A stretch of DNA of 64,000 nt, taken from the NCBI GenBank assembly GCA_009929375.1, contig SAAO01000013.1, positions 1 through 64,000 on the forward strand, read 5' to 3'. Shown here in pieces: positions 28,927 to 37,947 of this stretch (the first letter of the stretch is position 1; each line of letters starts with the position of its first letter). The position numbers were made by a program, and so were the translations under genes. Under the pieces are notes generated by a model that saw only the letters and a program-made list of their open reading frames with translations, was not told the origin of the DNA and did no database searches. This stretch comes from Bacteroidia bacterium (GTDB lineage Bacteria > Bacteroidota > Bacteroidia > Bacteroidales > Paludibacteraceae).

Positions 28927-29511
28927 ATGGTAATAGCAATCACAGGCGGAATCGGAAGTGGCAAAACTACTATTGCTAATTTGCTTCGCGAACGTAATTA
29001 TCCGGTGTATGATACTGATGCTGCAGGGCGTAAACTTCAGGATGAAGATGCGCAGGTGCGTGAGAAAATCATTTCACTTTTAGGCGAAAAAGCTTACACC
29101 GGACATACGCTCGACCGTTCGTTTGTGGCTGCACAGGTTTTTGCTGATTCCGGGTTACTTTTGGCTCTGAATGCCATAGTGCATCCTGCTGTAGCGGCAG
29201 ACTTTAATCGTTGGAAAGAAGGTTTCGGCAGTCAGCAACTTTTGTTTATGGAATGTGCGGTACTTTTCGAAGCCGGATTCGAATTTTTGGTTGATAAAAT
29301 TATGGTGGTAACGGCTCCCGAGGAACTTCGTATCGAAAGAGTGATGCGCCGCGATGGACTTTCACGGGAACAGGTTCTGTTGCGAATGGCTCATCAGGTA
29401 CCCGAAAAAGAAAAAATAAGCAAAGCCGACTTTGTTATCAACACCGATGGCTTCTCTCTGCCCGAAGAACAACTTCAAAACCTGCTTAATATTCTGGATA
29501 AAAACTTTTAA
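28927..29511 (+). CDS. coaE: Dephospho-CoA kinase
   Basis: ITGGIGSGKTTIANLL P-loop, YDTDAAGR, ADFVINTDG. Confidence 0.95.
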   Translation: MVIAITGGIGSGKTTIANLLRERNYPVYDTDAAGRKLQDEDAQVREKIISLLGEKAYTGHTLDRSFVAAQVFADSGLLLALNAIVHPAVAADFNRWKEGFGSQQLLFMECAVLFEAGFEFLVDKIMVVTAPEELRIERVMRRDGLSREQVLLRMAHQVPEKEKISKADFVINTDGFSLPEEQLQNLLNILDKNF

Positions 29512-29533
29512 ATTCAGAATTCTTCTAAAGAAT

Positions 29534-29574
29534 AATACCCTCCCGCTGTTCAAAAGAACAAGAGGAGGGTATTT
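29534..29574. terminator. Bidirectional terminator between coaE and tpx
   Basis: AATACCCTCC...GGAGGGTATT. Confidence 0.75.
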
Positions 29575-29623
29575 CACACGTAAAAACTACCTGCCAGACC
29601 TTCACGGCCTTACAGGAATATGA

Positions 29624-30112
29624 TTAAAATTTCACTTCGTAGCTTGGTTCTTCTACAATTTCAGGTACAAGCTGATTGTAAACTACTTTTCCGTTTTCGT
29701 CGATAGCCACTACCGAGCGTGCCATCAATCCTGCCAAAGGACCATCGGTCATAAGCACTCCATAATCAGTTGCAAAGTTGTTGTAACGGAAATCAGAAGC
29801 TGTAATTACATTTTCGAGACCTTCGGCACCACAAAAACGTGAAGCTGCAAACGGAAGATCTTTTGAAACGCAAATCACCACAGCATTGTCGTTGCCTGAA
29901 GCCCATTTGTTGAAATTACGAACCGATGCTGCACAAACGCCTGTGTCGATGCTGGGGAAAATGTTCAAAACCACACGTTTGCCTTTGAAGTCGGCTAAAC
30001 TTATTTCGTTAAGTCCTGCACCTACCAGTTTAAAATCAGGTGCCTGCGAACCTACTGCAGGTAAATTGCCGTTTGTATTTACGGCTGATCCTTTAAATGT
30101 TACTTGTCCCAT
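29624..30112 (-). CDS. tpx: Thiol peroxidase (Tpx-type peroxiredoxin)
   Basis: FKGSAVNTNGNLPAVGSQAPDFKL, NIFPSIDTGVCAASVR. Confidence 0.95.
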   Translation of the reverse strand: MGQVTFKGSAVNTNGNLPAVGSQAPDFKLVGAGLNEISLADFKGKRVVLNIFPSIDTGVCAASVRNFNKWASGNDNAVVICVSKDLPFAASRFCGAEGLENVITASDFRYNNFATDYGVLMTDGPLAGLMARSVVAIDENGKVVYNQLVPEIVEEPSYEVKF

Positions 30113-30222
30113 TGTAATAATTGTTATTTTATAATATTTTTATTTGTTGCTTTCTACAATTGAATAACGCACTAAGTTGTTTTTTGTTTATTTTTGTAGG
30201 AAAATAATTATCGAAAAACAGC

Positions 30223-30249
30223 GTAATTCGTGTAATCTGTGTAATTTGT
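30223..30249. repeat. 9-bp tandem repeat GTAATTCGT/GTAATCTGT/GTAATTTGT
   Basis: Three consecutive 9-mers read directly. Confidence 0.93.
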
Positions 30250-30289
30250 GGCTTAAATTATCAGAGTAAATTATTATTAGCAATTTATA

Positions 30290-31459
30290 GTGAAACAATT
30301 ATTCAAACATATTACCCTTATTCTGCTTATTGCTCTTTCGGCCTGTAACGACCGGACTGAGTACAGAGTCGATCCGGAATTTGAGCCCTACGTCACGCTG
30401 TTCACTGCCGAAGCTGCTTTGCGGGGATATCATTTCAACTTTGAGCAAACAGGGCTTATCATTGAGTTTGCTGACCTGAAGGATAACAAAGCCGGACTTT
30501 GTCATTTCGAAAAACCCATTCGTATCGAAATTGATAAATCATACTGGAAAGCAATAGGCGAATATCCCGGTGGAAACTTACTGCGCGAACATCTTATTTT
30601 TCATGAAATGGGTCATGGTATACTCGATCGCGATCATTTGAATCAGCTTTTGCCAAATGGCGACTGGAAATCGTTGATGTGCGGTGGTGAGCGTGTGGAT
30701 GGCAAATCCTGGAATATAAACTATGCTGACGAACGACGCACTTACTATCTTCAGGAACTTTTCGACAAAAATACTGCTATGCCCGATTTTGCCGATCCGG
30801 TTTTCAGCGCTGATAGTTCAGGCTTCGAAAATGTGTTTTTTCTGAGTTTCGACAGTGAAAGTAAAAGTGATGCAGGCTGGAGCATGACTGATGTGATATC
30901 GCACAAAATAAGTATCGAAAATAAACGTCTCAGGTTCGAGTCAAAATCTGAGGCTGCCTTTTTTGTGCTTGTACGCCCTGCTGTTGACGTTTTGACAGAC
31001 TTCATATTCGAACTCGACATGGAATGTCATAGTAATGATATCAATGCGCAAAGTGGCATAGTTTTCGGGAGTAACGAAGCGGGTAACGAGTCACTCGAAT
31101 ATTTTAGTGTCAACAAACGAAATTCTGTTTTTACCGGGAATAAGAACATGTACAGTTTTCGGGTGGAACTTCGTCCGGAGAATGTGTCGAAGTCCGGTCG
31201 GCAGAAATTTAAAGTGCTGAATAATAACAGTAAAAACTATATGTTTCTGAACGACAAGTACATTTATAATTTGTCGTACACACACAATGGAAACGGAAAC
31301 AGTTTCGGATTTTTAGTGCCTCCGGGTGCCACTATATGGCTCGATAATCTGAGGGTTGCAATTAAAAACTCCGGTCAGTCAATGCGCGTTTCAAAATCGG
31401 TTGAGCTGAATACATTCGAAGTCTTTGAAGAAAAAGTATTTTTCAGGGAAATATATTGA
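30290..31459 (+). CDS. Putative zinc metallopeptidase lipoprotein with C-terminal lectin/LamG-like region
   Basis: GTG start; lipobox LIALSACND; FHEMGHGILDRDH (HExxH...H); C-terminal beta-rich ...GIVFGSNEAGNESLEYFSVN... and IWLDNLRV. Confidence 0.7.
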   Translation: MKQLFKHITLILLIALSACNDRTEYRVDPEFEPYVTLFTAEAALRGYHFNFEQTGLIIEFADLKDNKAGLCHFEKPIRIEIDKSYWKAIGEYPGGNLLREHLIFHEMGHGILDRDHLNQLLPNGDWKSLMCGGERVDGKSWNINYADERRTYYLQELFDKNTAMPDFADPVFSADSSGFENVFFLSFDSESKSDAGWSMTDVISHKISIENKRLRFESKSEAAFFVLVRPAVDVLTDFIFELDMECHSNDINAQSGIVFGSNEAGNESLEYFSVNKRNSVFTGNKNMYSFRVELRPENVSKSGRQKFKVLNNNSKNYMFLNDKYIYNLSYTHNGNGNSFGFLVPPGATIWLDNLRVAIKNSGQSMRVSKSVELNTFEVFEEKVFFREIY

Positions 31460-31551
31460 CCTAACTAAAATCAGCTAACTCAGCTTTTTTAGCTGTTTAT
31501 TGTGCGCGGTCGTTCAAAAATAAATAACTCATTATAAAAAATAAACTCACA

Positions 31552-33237
31552 ATGTCGAAATTTGCTATTTATCAGGTTCTTCCACGCCTTTTTGGCAATT
31601 ACAATACAACCCGCAAACCTCACGGAACAATTCAGGAAAACGGTTGCGGAAAATTTAACTCCTTCACAACCAAAGCGCTAAGCGAAATAAAATCGTTGGG
31701 GATTACTCATGTGTGGTACACTGGTGTGATTGAGCATGCAACCAAAACCGATTATTCTGCTTTTGGCATTCGTCCCGATCATCCTGCGGTGGTAAAAGGA
31801 AATGCAGGTTCGCCTTATGCTATTAAGGACTATTACGATGTAGATCCTGATCTGGCCGAAGATGTGCCCAATCGTATGAAAGAGTTTGAAGCGCTTGTGG
31901 AGCGTACGCATAAAGCCGGAATGAAAGTGCTGATTGACTTTGTACCCAATCATGTGTCGCGCCAGTATCATTCCGATGCCAAACCCGAAGTAGTGAAGGA
32001 TTTGGGAGAAACCGATCATCCTGAATGGCATTTTTCGCCACTCAACAACTTTTACTATATTCCCGGTCAGGCTTTCAAACCACAATTTGATGTGCAGGAT
32101 TACAGCGAATTTCCTGCCAAAGCTACCGGAAACGACCATTTTACAGCATCGCCCGGTATTAATGACTGGTACGAAACAGTGAAACTCAACTATGGTATCA
32201 ACTATACCGAAGGTAGTCAGCGCCAGTTTTCGCCCACACCGGATACCTGGTTTAAAATGCGCGATATTCTGATGTTCTGGGCTGCCAAAAAGATCGATGG
32301 TTTCCGTTGCGATATGGCCGAAATGGTACCTGTGGAGTTTTGGGGCTGGGTTATTCCGCAGGTAAAAAAACAATTTCCGGAAGTAATATTTATTGCGGAA
32401 ATTTATAATCCAACTGAATACCGTAATTATCTGGCCAATGGAAAATTCGATTATCTGTATGACAAGGTAGGTCTTTACGATAAATTACGCGATGTGACCA
32501 GCAAAAATCATCCGGTTCGTAATCTCTCATATTGCTGGCAACTTCTTGGAGGCATTGAGGATTATATGCTTAACTTTATGGAAAACCATGACGAACAGCG
32601 TATTGGTTCAGGATTCTTTTGTGGAAACGGAATGTATGCCAAACCCGGAATGATAGTGGCTGCAACCCTTACAAAAGCACCTGTAATGATTTATGCAGGG
32701 CAGGAGCTGGGCGAACTCGGAATGGATGCCGAAGGTTTCAGCGGTGTGGATGGGCGTACAACAATCTTTGATTATTGGGGTGTGAAAAGTCTTCAGGCGT
32801 GGGCTAACAATGGTAAATTTGATGGTGCCGGACTTAGTAAGGATCAAAAAGAACTGCGGGAATTTTATCGTAAACTGATTAATATAGCTGTAAACGAAAA
32901 AGCTATAACCGATGGTTTGATGTACGATCTGGAATACTTCAATTTTGAAAATCCGAAGTTCAACAGTCACGAGCAATTTGCTTATTTTCGTAAGCACAAT
33001 GACGAATTGCTGCTGTTTGCTCTGAACTTCCACGATACACATCTGGATACTGAAATACGCATTCCGCGTGAAGCATTTCAGTATATGAATATCGAAGAAG
33101 GACTTGCTTACTCCTGGCAAAATTTACTCGACGAGAACGAAAAGTGCGATAATGTTGTTTTATCTTCAGATAAAGTTTTTGAAATTCAGCTTCCTGCCTG
33201 GACGGGTAAAATTCTGAAATTCAAACTAAATAAATGA
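31552..33237 (+). CDS. Alpha-amylase family (GH13) glycosyl hydrolase
   Basis: DFVPNHVSR, GFRCDMAEMVP, FIAEIYNP, FMENHDEQRI catalytic-region motifs. Confidence 0.93.
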   Translation: MSKFAIYQVLPRLFGNYNTTRKPHGTIQENGCGKFNSFTTKALSEIKSLGITHVWYTGVIEHATKTDYSAFGIRPDHPAVVKGNAGSPYAIKDYYDVDPDLAEDVPNRMKEFEALVERTHKAGMKVLIDFVPNHVSRQYHSDAKPEVVKDLGETDHPEWHFSPLNNFYYIPGQAFKPQFDVQDYSEFPAKATGNDHFTASPGINDWYETVKLNYGINYTEGSQRQFSPTPDTWFKMRDILMFWAAKKIDGFRCDMAEMVPVEFWGWVIPQVKKQFPEVIFIAEIYNPTEYRNYLANGKFDYLYDKVGLYDKLRDVTSKNHPVRNLSYCWQLLGGIEDYMLNFMENHDEQRIGSGFFCGNGMYAKPGMIVAATLTKAPVMIYAGQELGELGMDAEGFSGVDGRTTIFDYWGVKSLQAWANNGKFDGAGLSKDQKELREFYRKLINIAVNEKAITDGLMYDLEYFNFENPKFNSHEQFAYFRKHNDELLLFALNFHDTHLDTEIRIPREAFQYMNIEEGLAYSWQNLLDENEKCDNVVLSSDKVFEIQLPAWTGKILKFKLNK

Positions 33238-33246
33238 TTTTTTTTT

Positions 33247-33418
33247 ACCACTAATGCACTAAGAGCACGGAGTTTCACAAAGAAATAAAGCGCAATATAT
33301 TAGTGTTTCTTTGCGTTCTTAGAGCATAGAGTGGTTAGATATCAAGATAGTTTTCGTAATGATTTAGCTATATGCTTTTTCTATTCAACTTTGTGTCCTT
33401 AGTGCCTTAGTAGTAAAT
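33247..33418. repeat. Three-arm imperfect inverted-repeat element
   Basis: ACCACTAATGCACTAAGAGCACGGAGTTTCACAAAGAAA (33247-33285); TTTCTTTGCGTTCTTAGAGCATAGAGTGGT (33306-33335); CTTTGTGTCCTTAGTGCCTTAGTAGT (33389-33414). Confidence 0.8.
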
Positions 33419-33441
33419 CTTAATCTTATTCTTAAAAAATT

Positions 33442-33912
33442 ATGAAGACAAAGCTATTTATTCTGCTTGCAGGAATCATGTTTTCATCCTGCACTATGTT
33501 TAAAAACACCGAATTTAAATCGGAAGAAATACTTCAGAAGGTCGAAGCACGTAATCTCAAAGTGCTTTTCAATTTTGTATATCCATTCCGTATGCAGCCT
33601 GTTTCGCTTACATCTGAATACAGCCTTAAAATTTCCGGTGATTCGGCTTATGCTTTTTTACCCTATTACGGCGTAGCTCATACAGCGCCAATGAATCCGA
33701 CCGATGGTGGAATCAAATTTGAAGCGCTTATGCAAGATTATTCAGTAAAATCTGTTCCCCGTAAGGAAGAAAGTGTGATTACATTTAAAGTCAGACATAC
33801 AAACTCAGAGTACAAGCTCACACTAAGTATTTATAACAACGGAAAAGCTTCACTGCATGTAAGCGACTTCAACCGCGATCCTATTTCGTTTGCAGGTGAA
33901 CTGGAACAATAA
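33442..33912 (+). CDS. DUF4251-like lipoprotein
   Basis: Lipobox MFSSCTM; FPYRMQPVSLTSEYSLKISGDSAYAFLPYYGVA-type sequence (here FNFVYPFRMQPVSLTSEYSLKISGDSAYAFLPYYGVAH). Confidence 0.72.
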   Translation: MKTKLFILLAGIMFSSCTMFKNTEFKSEEILQKVEARNLKVLFNFVYPFRMQPVSLTSEYSLKISGDSAYAFLPYYGVAHTAPMNPTDGGIKFEALMQDYSVKSVPRKEESVITFKVRHTNSEYKLTLSIYNNGKASLHVSDFNRDPISFAGELEQ

Positions 33913-33922
33913 CTATATAGCT

Positions 33923-33961
33923 AAAAAACGGATACTGAGACTATCTCAATATCCGTTTTTA
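33923..33961. terminator. Terminator 1 between DUF4251-like gene and putA
   Basis: AAAAACGGATAcTGAGactatCTCAaTATCCGTTTTT. Confidence 0.85.
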
Positions 33962-33973
33962 TTTATCTCCTTC

Positions 33974-34010
33974 AAACCTGACAGATTTTAGAAATCTGTC
34001 AGGTTTTTTA
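33974..34010. terminator. Terminator 2 between DUF4251-like gene and putA
   Basis: AACCTGACAGATTT-TAG-AAATCTGTCAGGTTTTTT. Confidence 0.85.
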
Positions 34011-34042
34011 TACTTATATACTTCTGAAAGAGTTGATAGAAA

Positions 34043-37000
34043 TCAGATTACAGGTACTTCAGTAAAGCTTCCGTAACGGTGATACTCAAATGCCACACTT
34101 TGTTCTTTCAGGTAGTGCAGCAGTTCGAGACGACCTTCTAAAAGTGGCTCCTGCATGGCAATATAAAGTCCCAGTGTTGCTGCCTTTTTGTAAACCTCTA
34201 ACGGAATGCGGGCACTGCATGTGCGGATACGTTCGAATTTCTCCATTCCGGAAATAAACTCATTATTGTTCTGCAACAAAATGGCTGCATCGCCAAACAG
34301 CGTTTTCATGGTAGCCAAATGCGCATTGTCGCGGTCGATACTAAATGTAAACGGAGTTTTGGCAATTTTCGAAGCTACAGCCGTCATAAGTATATCGCAT
34401 AAGGAATCGTCTTTTTGAATACGTATCAGCATATTTTTCAGTGGCAGATAGCGGAAAATATTCTGTTCGCCCATCAGATTATGGATATCGCGTTCCACCG
34501 CAAATTCATCAGCATAAGCTTTTGTGTAGGAGCTTACTGCGCTTTCAAATTTTGTTTTATCCTCATTTCGAAGTACCGATGACATAGATTTGTATTCACC
34601 GGCATCTGCTTTGGCGTTGAGTTTTCCGCTGTTTTTTATTTCCATAAAGCATGACACGTAGTTTGGTCCTCCGGCTTTAATGCCACCTCCAAATGCCGAA
34701 CGTTTCATTCCACCGAAAGGCTGACGACTTACAATTGCACCGGTAATGCCACGGTTGATATAAAGATTTCCCGCTTCAATGGCATTTTTCCAGCGGGTTT
34801 GTTCTCTTTCGTCGAGACTTTGTAATCCTGCTGTCAGTCCGTATTCCGAAGAATTTGCCAGTGCAATGGCATGTTCAAAATCGTCAGCACAAACTACTCC
34901 CAGCAACGGACCGAAGAGTTCGGTGGTGAAAGTGTAGCTTCCGGGTTTTACGCCCCATTTTACACAGGGTTTCAGCATGTATTTACGACTGTCGGCGAAC
35001 TCAGGTTTCACAAGCCACCATTCACCGGCTTCCATATTCTCTACCGAATGCATCAACTTGTCGTTGTAGTTGGTAATCATGGGTCCCACGTAGTTGGCTC
35101 CATCCCAAACACTACCTGTGTGCAGACTTGTCACTGCATCAATCAGTTTTGTTTTGAAATCAGGATCGTTGTATACTTCTTTTTCAAGAATAAGCAATGA
35201 GCAAGCCGAGCATTTCTGACCTGCATTGCTGAAGGCTGAAGTTACAATATTCTGAATGGCATGGTCACGGTCGCCGGCAGCTGACACAATAATCGCATTT
35301 TTACCACCGGTTTCGGCCGAGAGCGGACAGGTCGGATTGCTTTCGAGTAAGCGGAAGGCTGTATCAGTTCCACCCGTAAGAATGGTATGTTTTATGGATG
35401 GATGTGTGGTAATGTAGCTCAACGGACCACGGCCATCGGTACAAACTACCTGAAGCGCATCCTTTGGTACTCCGGATTCCCAGAAACATTTGGCAAATTC
35501 CCATGCTACCGGAAATGCCACAGTGGCAGGTTTCAGTATCACAGTATTTCCTCCGGCTAATGCAGCAGCTACGCCACCCACAGGAATAGCCAATGGGAAG
35601 TTCCATGGTGGAATCACGAGCACAATCCCTTTGGGAGTCATTTCTACTGTTTCGAGTTTGGCAAACTGCATCATGCTGATTGGATAGTAACGACAGAAAT
35701 CCACAGCTTCGGATACTTCCACATCGCCTTCGGCAAATGTTTTTCCTGTAATGGCCGACATGCAACCAATCAGATTGCCACGATTTTCATTCAGTAAATC
35801 AGCTGTTTTATGAAGAATTACATTTCGTTGTTCAACCGTAGTTTTTCTCCAGTTCGAAGCATTTTTTTTTGCAATTTCCACTATTTGTTCCACCATTTCC
35901 TGATTCGACAGAGAAACTTCGCAAACTACAATGTCCTCTACCTGACAATGGTCGGTATAAACCTGACGTTTTTCGGTTTCCACTTCTTTATTGCCAATCT
36001 GTACAGGAATAATGTAAGGCTTGTCCTCCTTGCTTTTCATCCAGTTTTTACGTATTCCATCAGCCCATTCGCGGTTCTGACGCAGGTCAAAATTAGTATC
36101 AGGCTCATTTTTAAATACTGTATTTTCGGGCAAAGGAAATTCGCGTTCGTTAGTCAGCCTGTTTTGAGTGCGTTTTGGCTTCGAAATCATCTGATCTTTC
36201 AGCTGGTATGCTTCTTCAAACTGTTTCTGGAGGAAATTCCACTGTTTGCTGTCTGCTTTCAGGTTGAATGAATAACTCAGGAAGTTATCCACACCGGTAT
36301 TTTCGTCGAGGCGGCGTACCAGATAAGATACGGCATTCAGGAAATGTTCGTCTTTCACTACAGGAGTGTAAAGAATAATCTGTTTTCCGAGTTGCCGCAT
36401 AACGCGTGGCAGGTGGTTGGCCATACCTTCGAGCATTTCGAAAGTTACAAATTCTTCCACACCATTGTGCAGACCAAGTAAATAAGCATATCCGATACTG
36501 AAGAAATTGTGCGAAGCCACACCAACTCTCAATGCTTTTGCATTTTCGGGCAACAAGGCGCGGTCGAGAATGTGCAAATAGTTGGCATCTACCTTTACTT
36601 TACTATCGAGCACAGGGTTTTGCCATCCTTTGAGCGACGACACAATGCTTTCCATTTGCAGGTTTGCACCTTTTACCAAACGCATCTTGAGGGGAGCACC
36701 ACCTTCGGCTACACGTTTTTTAGCAAATTCCAGAAGTTCGGTCTGGAAATCCCATGCATCGGGCAGATAAGCCTGCACCACAATCCCGGCTGTGAGATTT
36801 TTGAATTCAGGATAACCGAGTACAGTTTTAAATACATCAAGCGTAAGTTCAGTATCCTTATATTCTTCCATATCGAGGTTAACAAACTTGTATTCTTTTT
36901 CGCCCTTTTCGTTTACATAAGGATAATCCATGGACTGTTTGTAAATACGGGCAAGCAGCGTGCAGAGTTCTGTTTTGTTTTTAGCATAGTTCAGGGCATT

Positions 37001-37558
37001 TATCTGTGCATAAATACCTGAAATTTTTATGGAAATGTAATTTATTTTGGGATCTTTAAGTGCTTCGAGGTAATGGAGGTAACGTTTTTCGGCTTCTCCA
37101 TCGCCCAAAACCACTTCGCCGAGCAGGTTTACGTTCTGACCTATTTGCTGCGAACGGCGCGAATTAAGGTGTTGTGTAAGCAGTGAAGGCTTTTCGTTGA
37201 TAATCACTTTGGAAGTATCGGAGCGAAGTCTTTTTTTGAAGATTGGCACTGATATAAAGTCGAACCAGTAACCAAATGCCGTAAACAGATGAAGCAACAT
37301 GTTGTCGGTGGTACCAAAAAACTGGGGTACACCATATTTTTTGATCAACAACTTCATACGACGCGCGAGTTTTTTGTTGTCTCTGATTTGCGACGATTCG
37401 TCCAGCATTTTCGACAAAAGTACTTTGTCATTAGGGTTCTGAATCAGAATAGCATACTTTTTTTGCTCCTTCAGCTCATCGGCTGTAATTTCTTTTTCAG
37501 ATTTTTCAAGGAATTGTTTTCCCCAGTCTATCACTTCCTGTGTGGTGATTTTTTCCAT
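34043..37558 (-). CDS. putA: Bifunctional proline dehydrogenase / L-glutamate gamma-semialdehyde dehydrogenase (PutA-like)
   Basis: PRODH region (MRLVKGANLQ, RVGVASHNFFSIGYA) then ALDH (PPWNFPLAIPVGGVAAALAGGNTVILKPA, SAETGGKNAIIV, NAGQKCSACS). Confidence 0.93.
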   Translation of the reverse strand: MEKITTQEVIDWGKQFLEKSEKEITADELKEQKKYAILIQNPNDKVLLSKMLDESSQIRDNKKLARRMKLLIKKYGVPQFFGTTDNMLLHLFTAFGYWFDFISVPIFKKRLRSDTSKVIINEKPSLLTQHLNSRRSQQIGQNVNLLGEVVLGDGEAEKRYLHYLEALKDPKINYISIKISGIYAQINALNYAKNKTELCTLLARIYKQSMDYPYVNEKGEKEYKFVNLDMEEYKDTELTLDVFKTVLGYPEFKNLTAGIVVQAYLPDAWDFQTELLEFAKKRVAEGGAPLKMRLVKGANLQMESIVSSLKGWQNPVLDSKVKVDANYLHILDRALLPENAKALRVGVASHNFFSIGYAYLLGLHNGVEEFVTFEMLEGMANHLPRVMRQLGKQIILYTPVVKDEHFLNAVSYLVRRLDENTGVDNFLSYSFNLKADSKQWNFLQKQFEEAYQLKDQMISKPKRTQNRLTNEREFPLPENTVFKNEPDTNFDLRQNREWADGIRKNWMKSKEDKPYIIPVQIGNKEVETEKRQVYTDHCQVEDIVVCEVSLSNQEMVEQIVEIAKKNASNWRKTTVEQRNVILHKTADLLNENRGNLIGCMSAITGKTFAEGDVEVSEAVDFCRYYPISMMQFAKLETVEMTPKGIVLVIPPWNFPLAIPVGGVAAALAGGNTVILKPATVAFPVAWEFAKCFWESGVPKDALQVVCTDGRGPLSYITTHPSIKHTILTGGTDTAFRLLESNPTCPLSAETGGKNAIIVSAAGDRDHAIQNIVTSAFSNAGQKCSACSLLILEKEVYNDPDFKTKLIDAVTSLHTGSVWDGANYVGPMITNYNDKLMHSVENMEAGEWWLVKPEFADSRKYMLKPCVKWGVKPGSYTFTTELFGPLLGVVCADDFEHAIALANSSEYGLTAGLQSLDEREQTRWKNAIEAGNLYINRGITGAIVSRQPFGGMKRSAFGGGIKAGGPNYVSCFMEIKNSGKLNAKADAGEYKSMSSVLRNEDKTKFESAVSSYTKAYADEFAVERDIHNLMGEQNIFRYLPLKNMLIRIQKDDSLCDILMTAVASKIAKTPFTFSIDRDNAHLATMKTLFGDAAILLQNNNEFISGMEKFERIRTCSARIPLEVYKKAATLGLYIAMQEPLLEGRLELLHYLKEQSVAFEYHRYGSFTEVPVI

Positions 37559-37803
37559 ATTTCTACTATTTAGTTTTAAAAACAAGCGAAAGATAGTGGA
37601 AAAATTTTAAAATGTAATGTGGATGGTAATGAAAAAATGAGTGTTAAATGTAACTTTTTCGCTTTGTTATCAGAAATGTGATTATTGTGATAATTTGTGA
37701 TTAAAACAGCGCAAAAAACAACAATAATATTATATAGTATTAATATGGATAAGACTGAAGTTTGAGTTCCGGTAATGAAACTTATCAGTCACAGATGAAT
37801 AAT

Positions 37804-37850
37804 AATAAAGACGCTAAAATACTTTATCATTGTATCTTAGCGTCTTTATT
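37804..37850. terminator. Terminator-like hairpin downstream of the YgiQ-family gene
   Basis: AATAAAGACGCTAA...TTAGCGTCTTTATT perfect 14-bp stem. Confidence 0.7.
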
Positions 37851-37947
37851 GAGTTTAAATTAATTGCTATATGCTTAGTTTACAGCAATGAAGAAATAGT
37901 TTTGAGAATCTCTGTTTAAGTCATGCAACTTTCACAAATACTACGAA

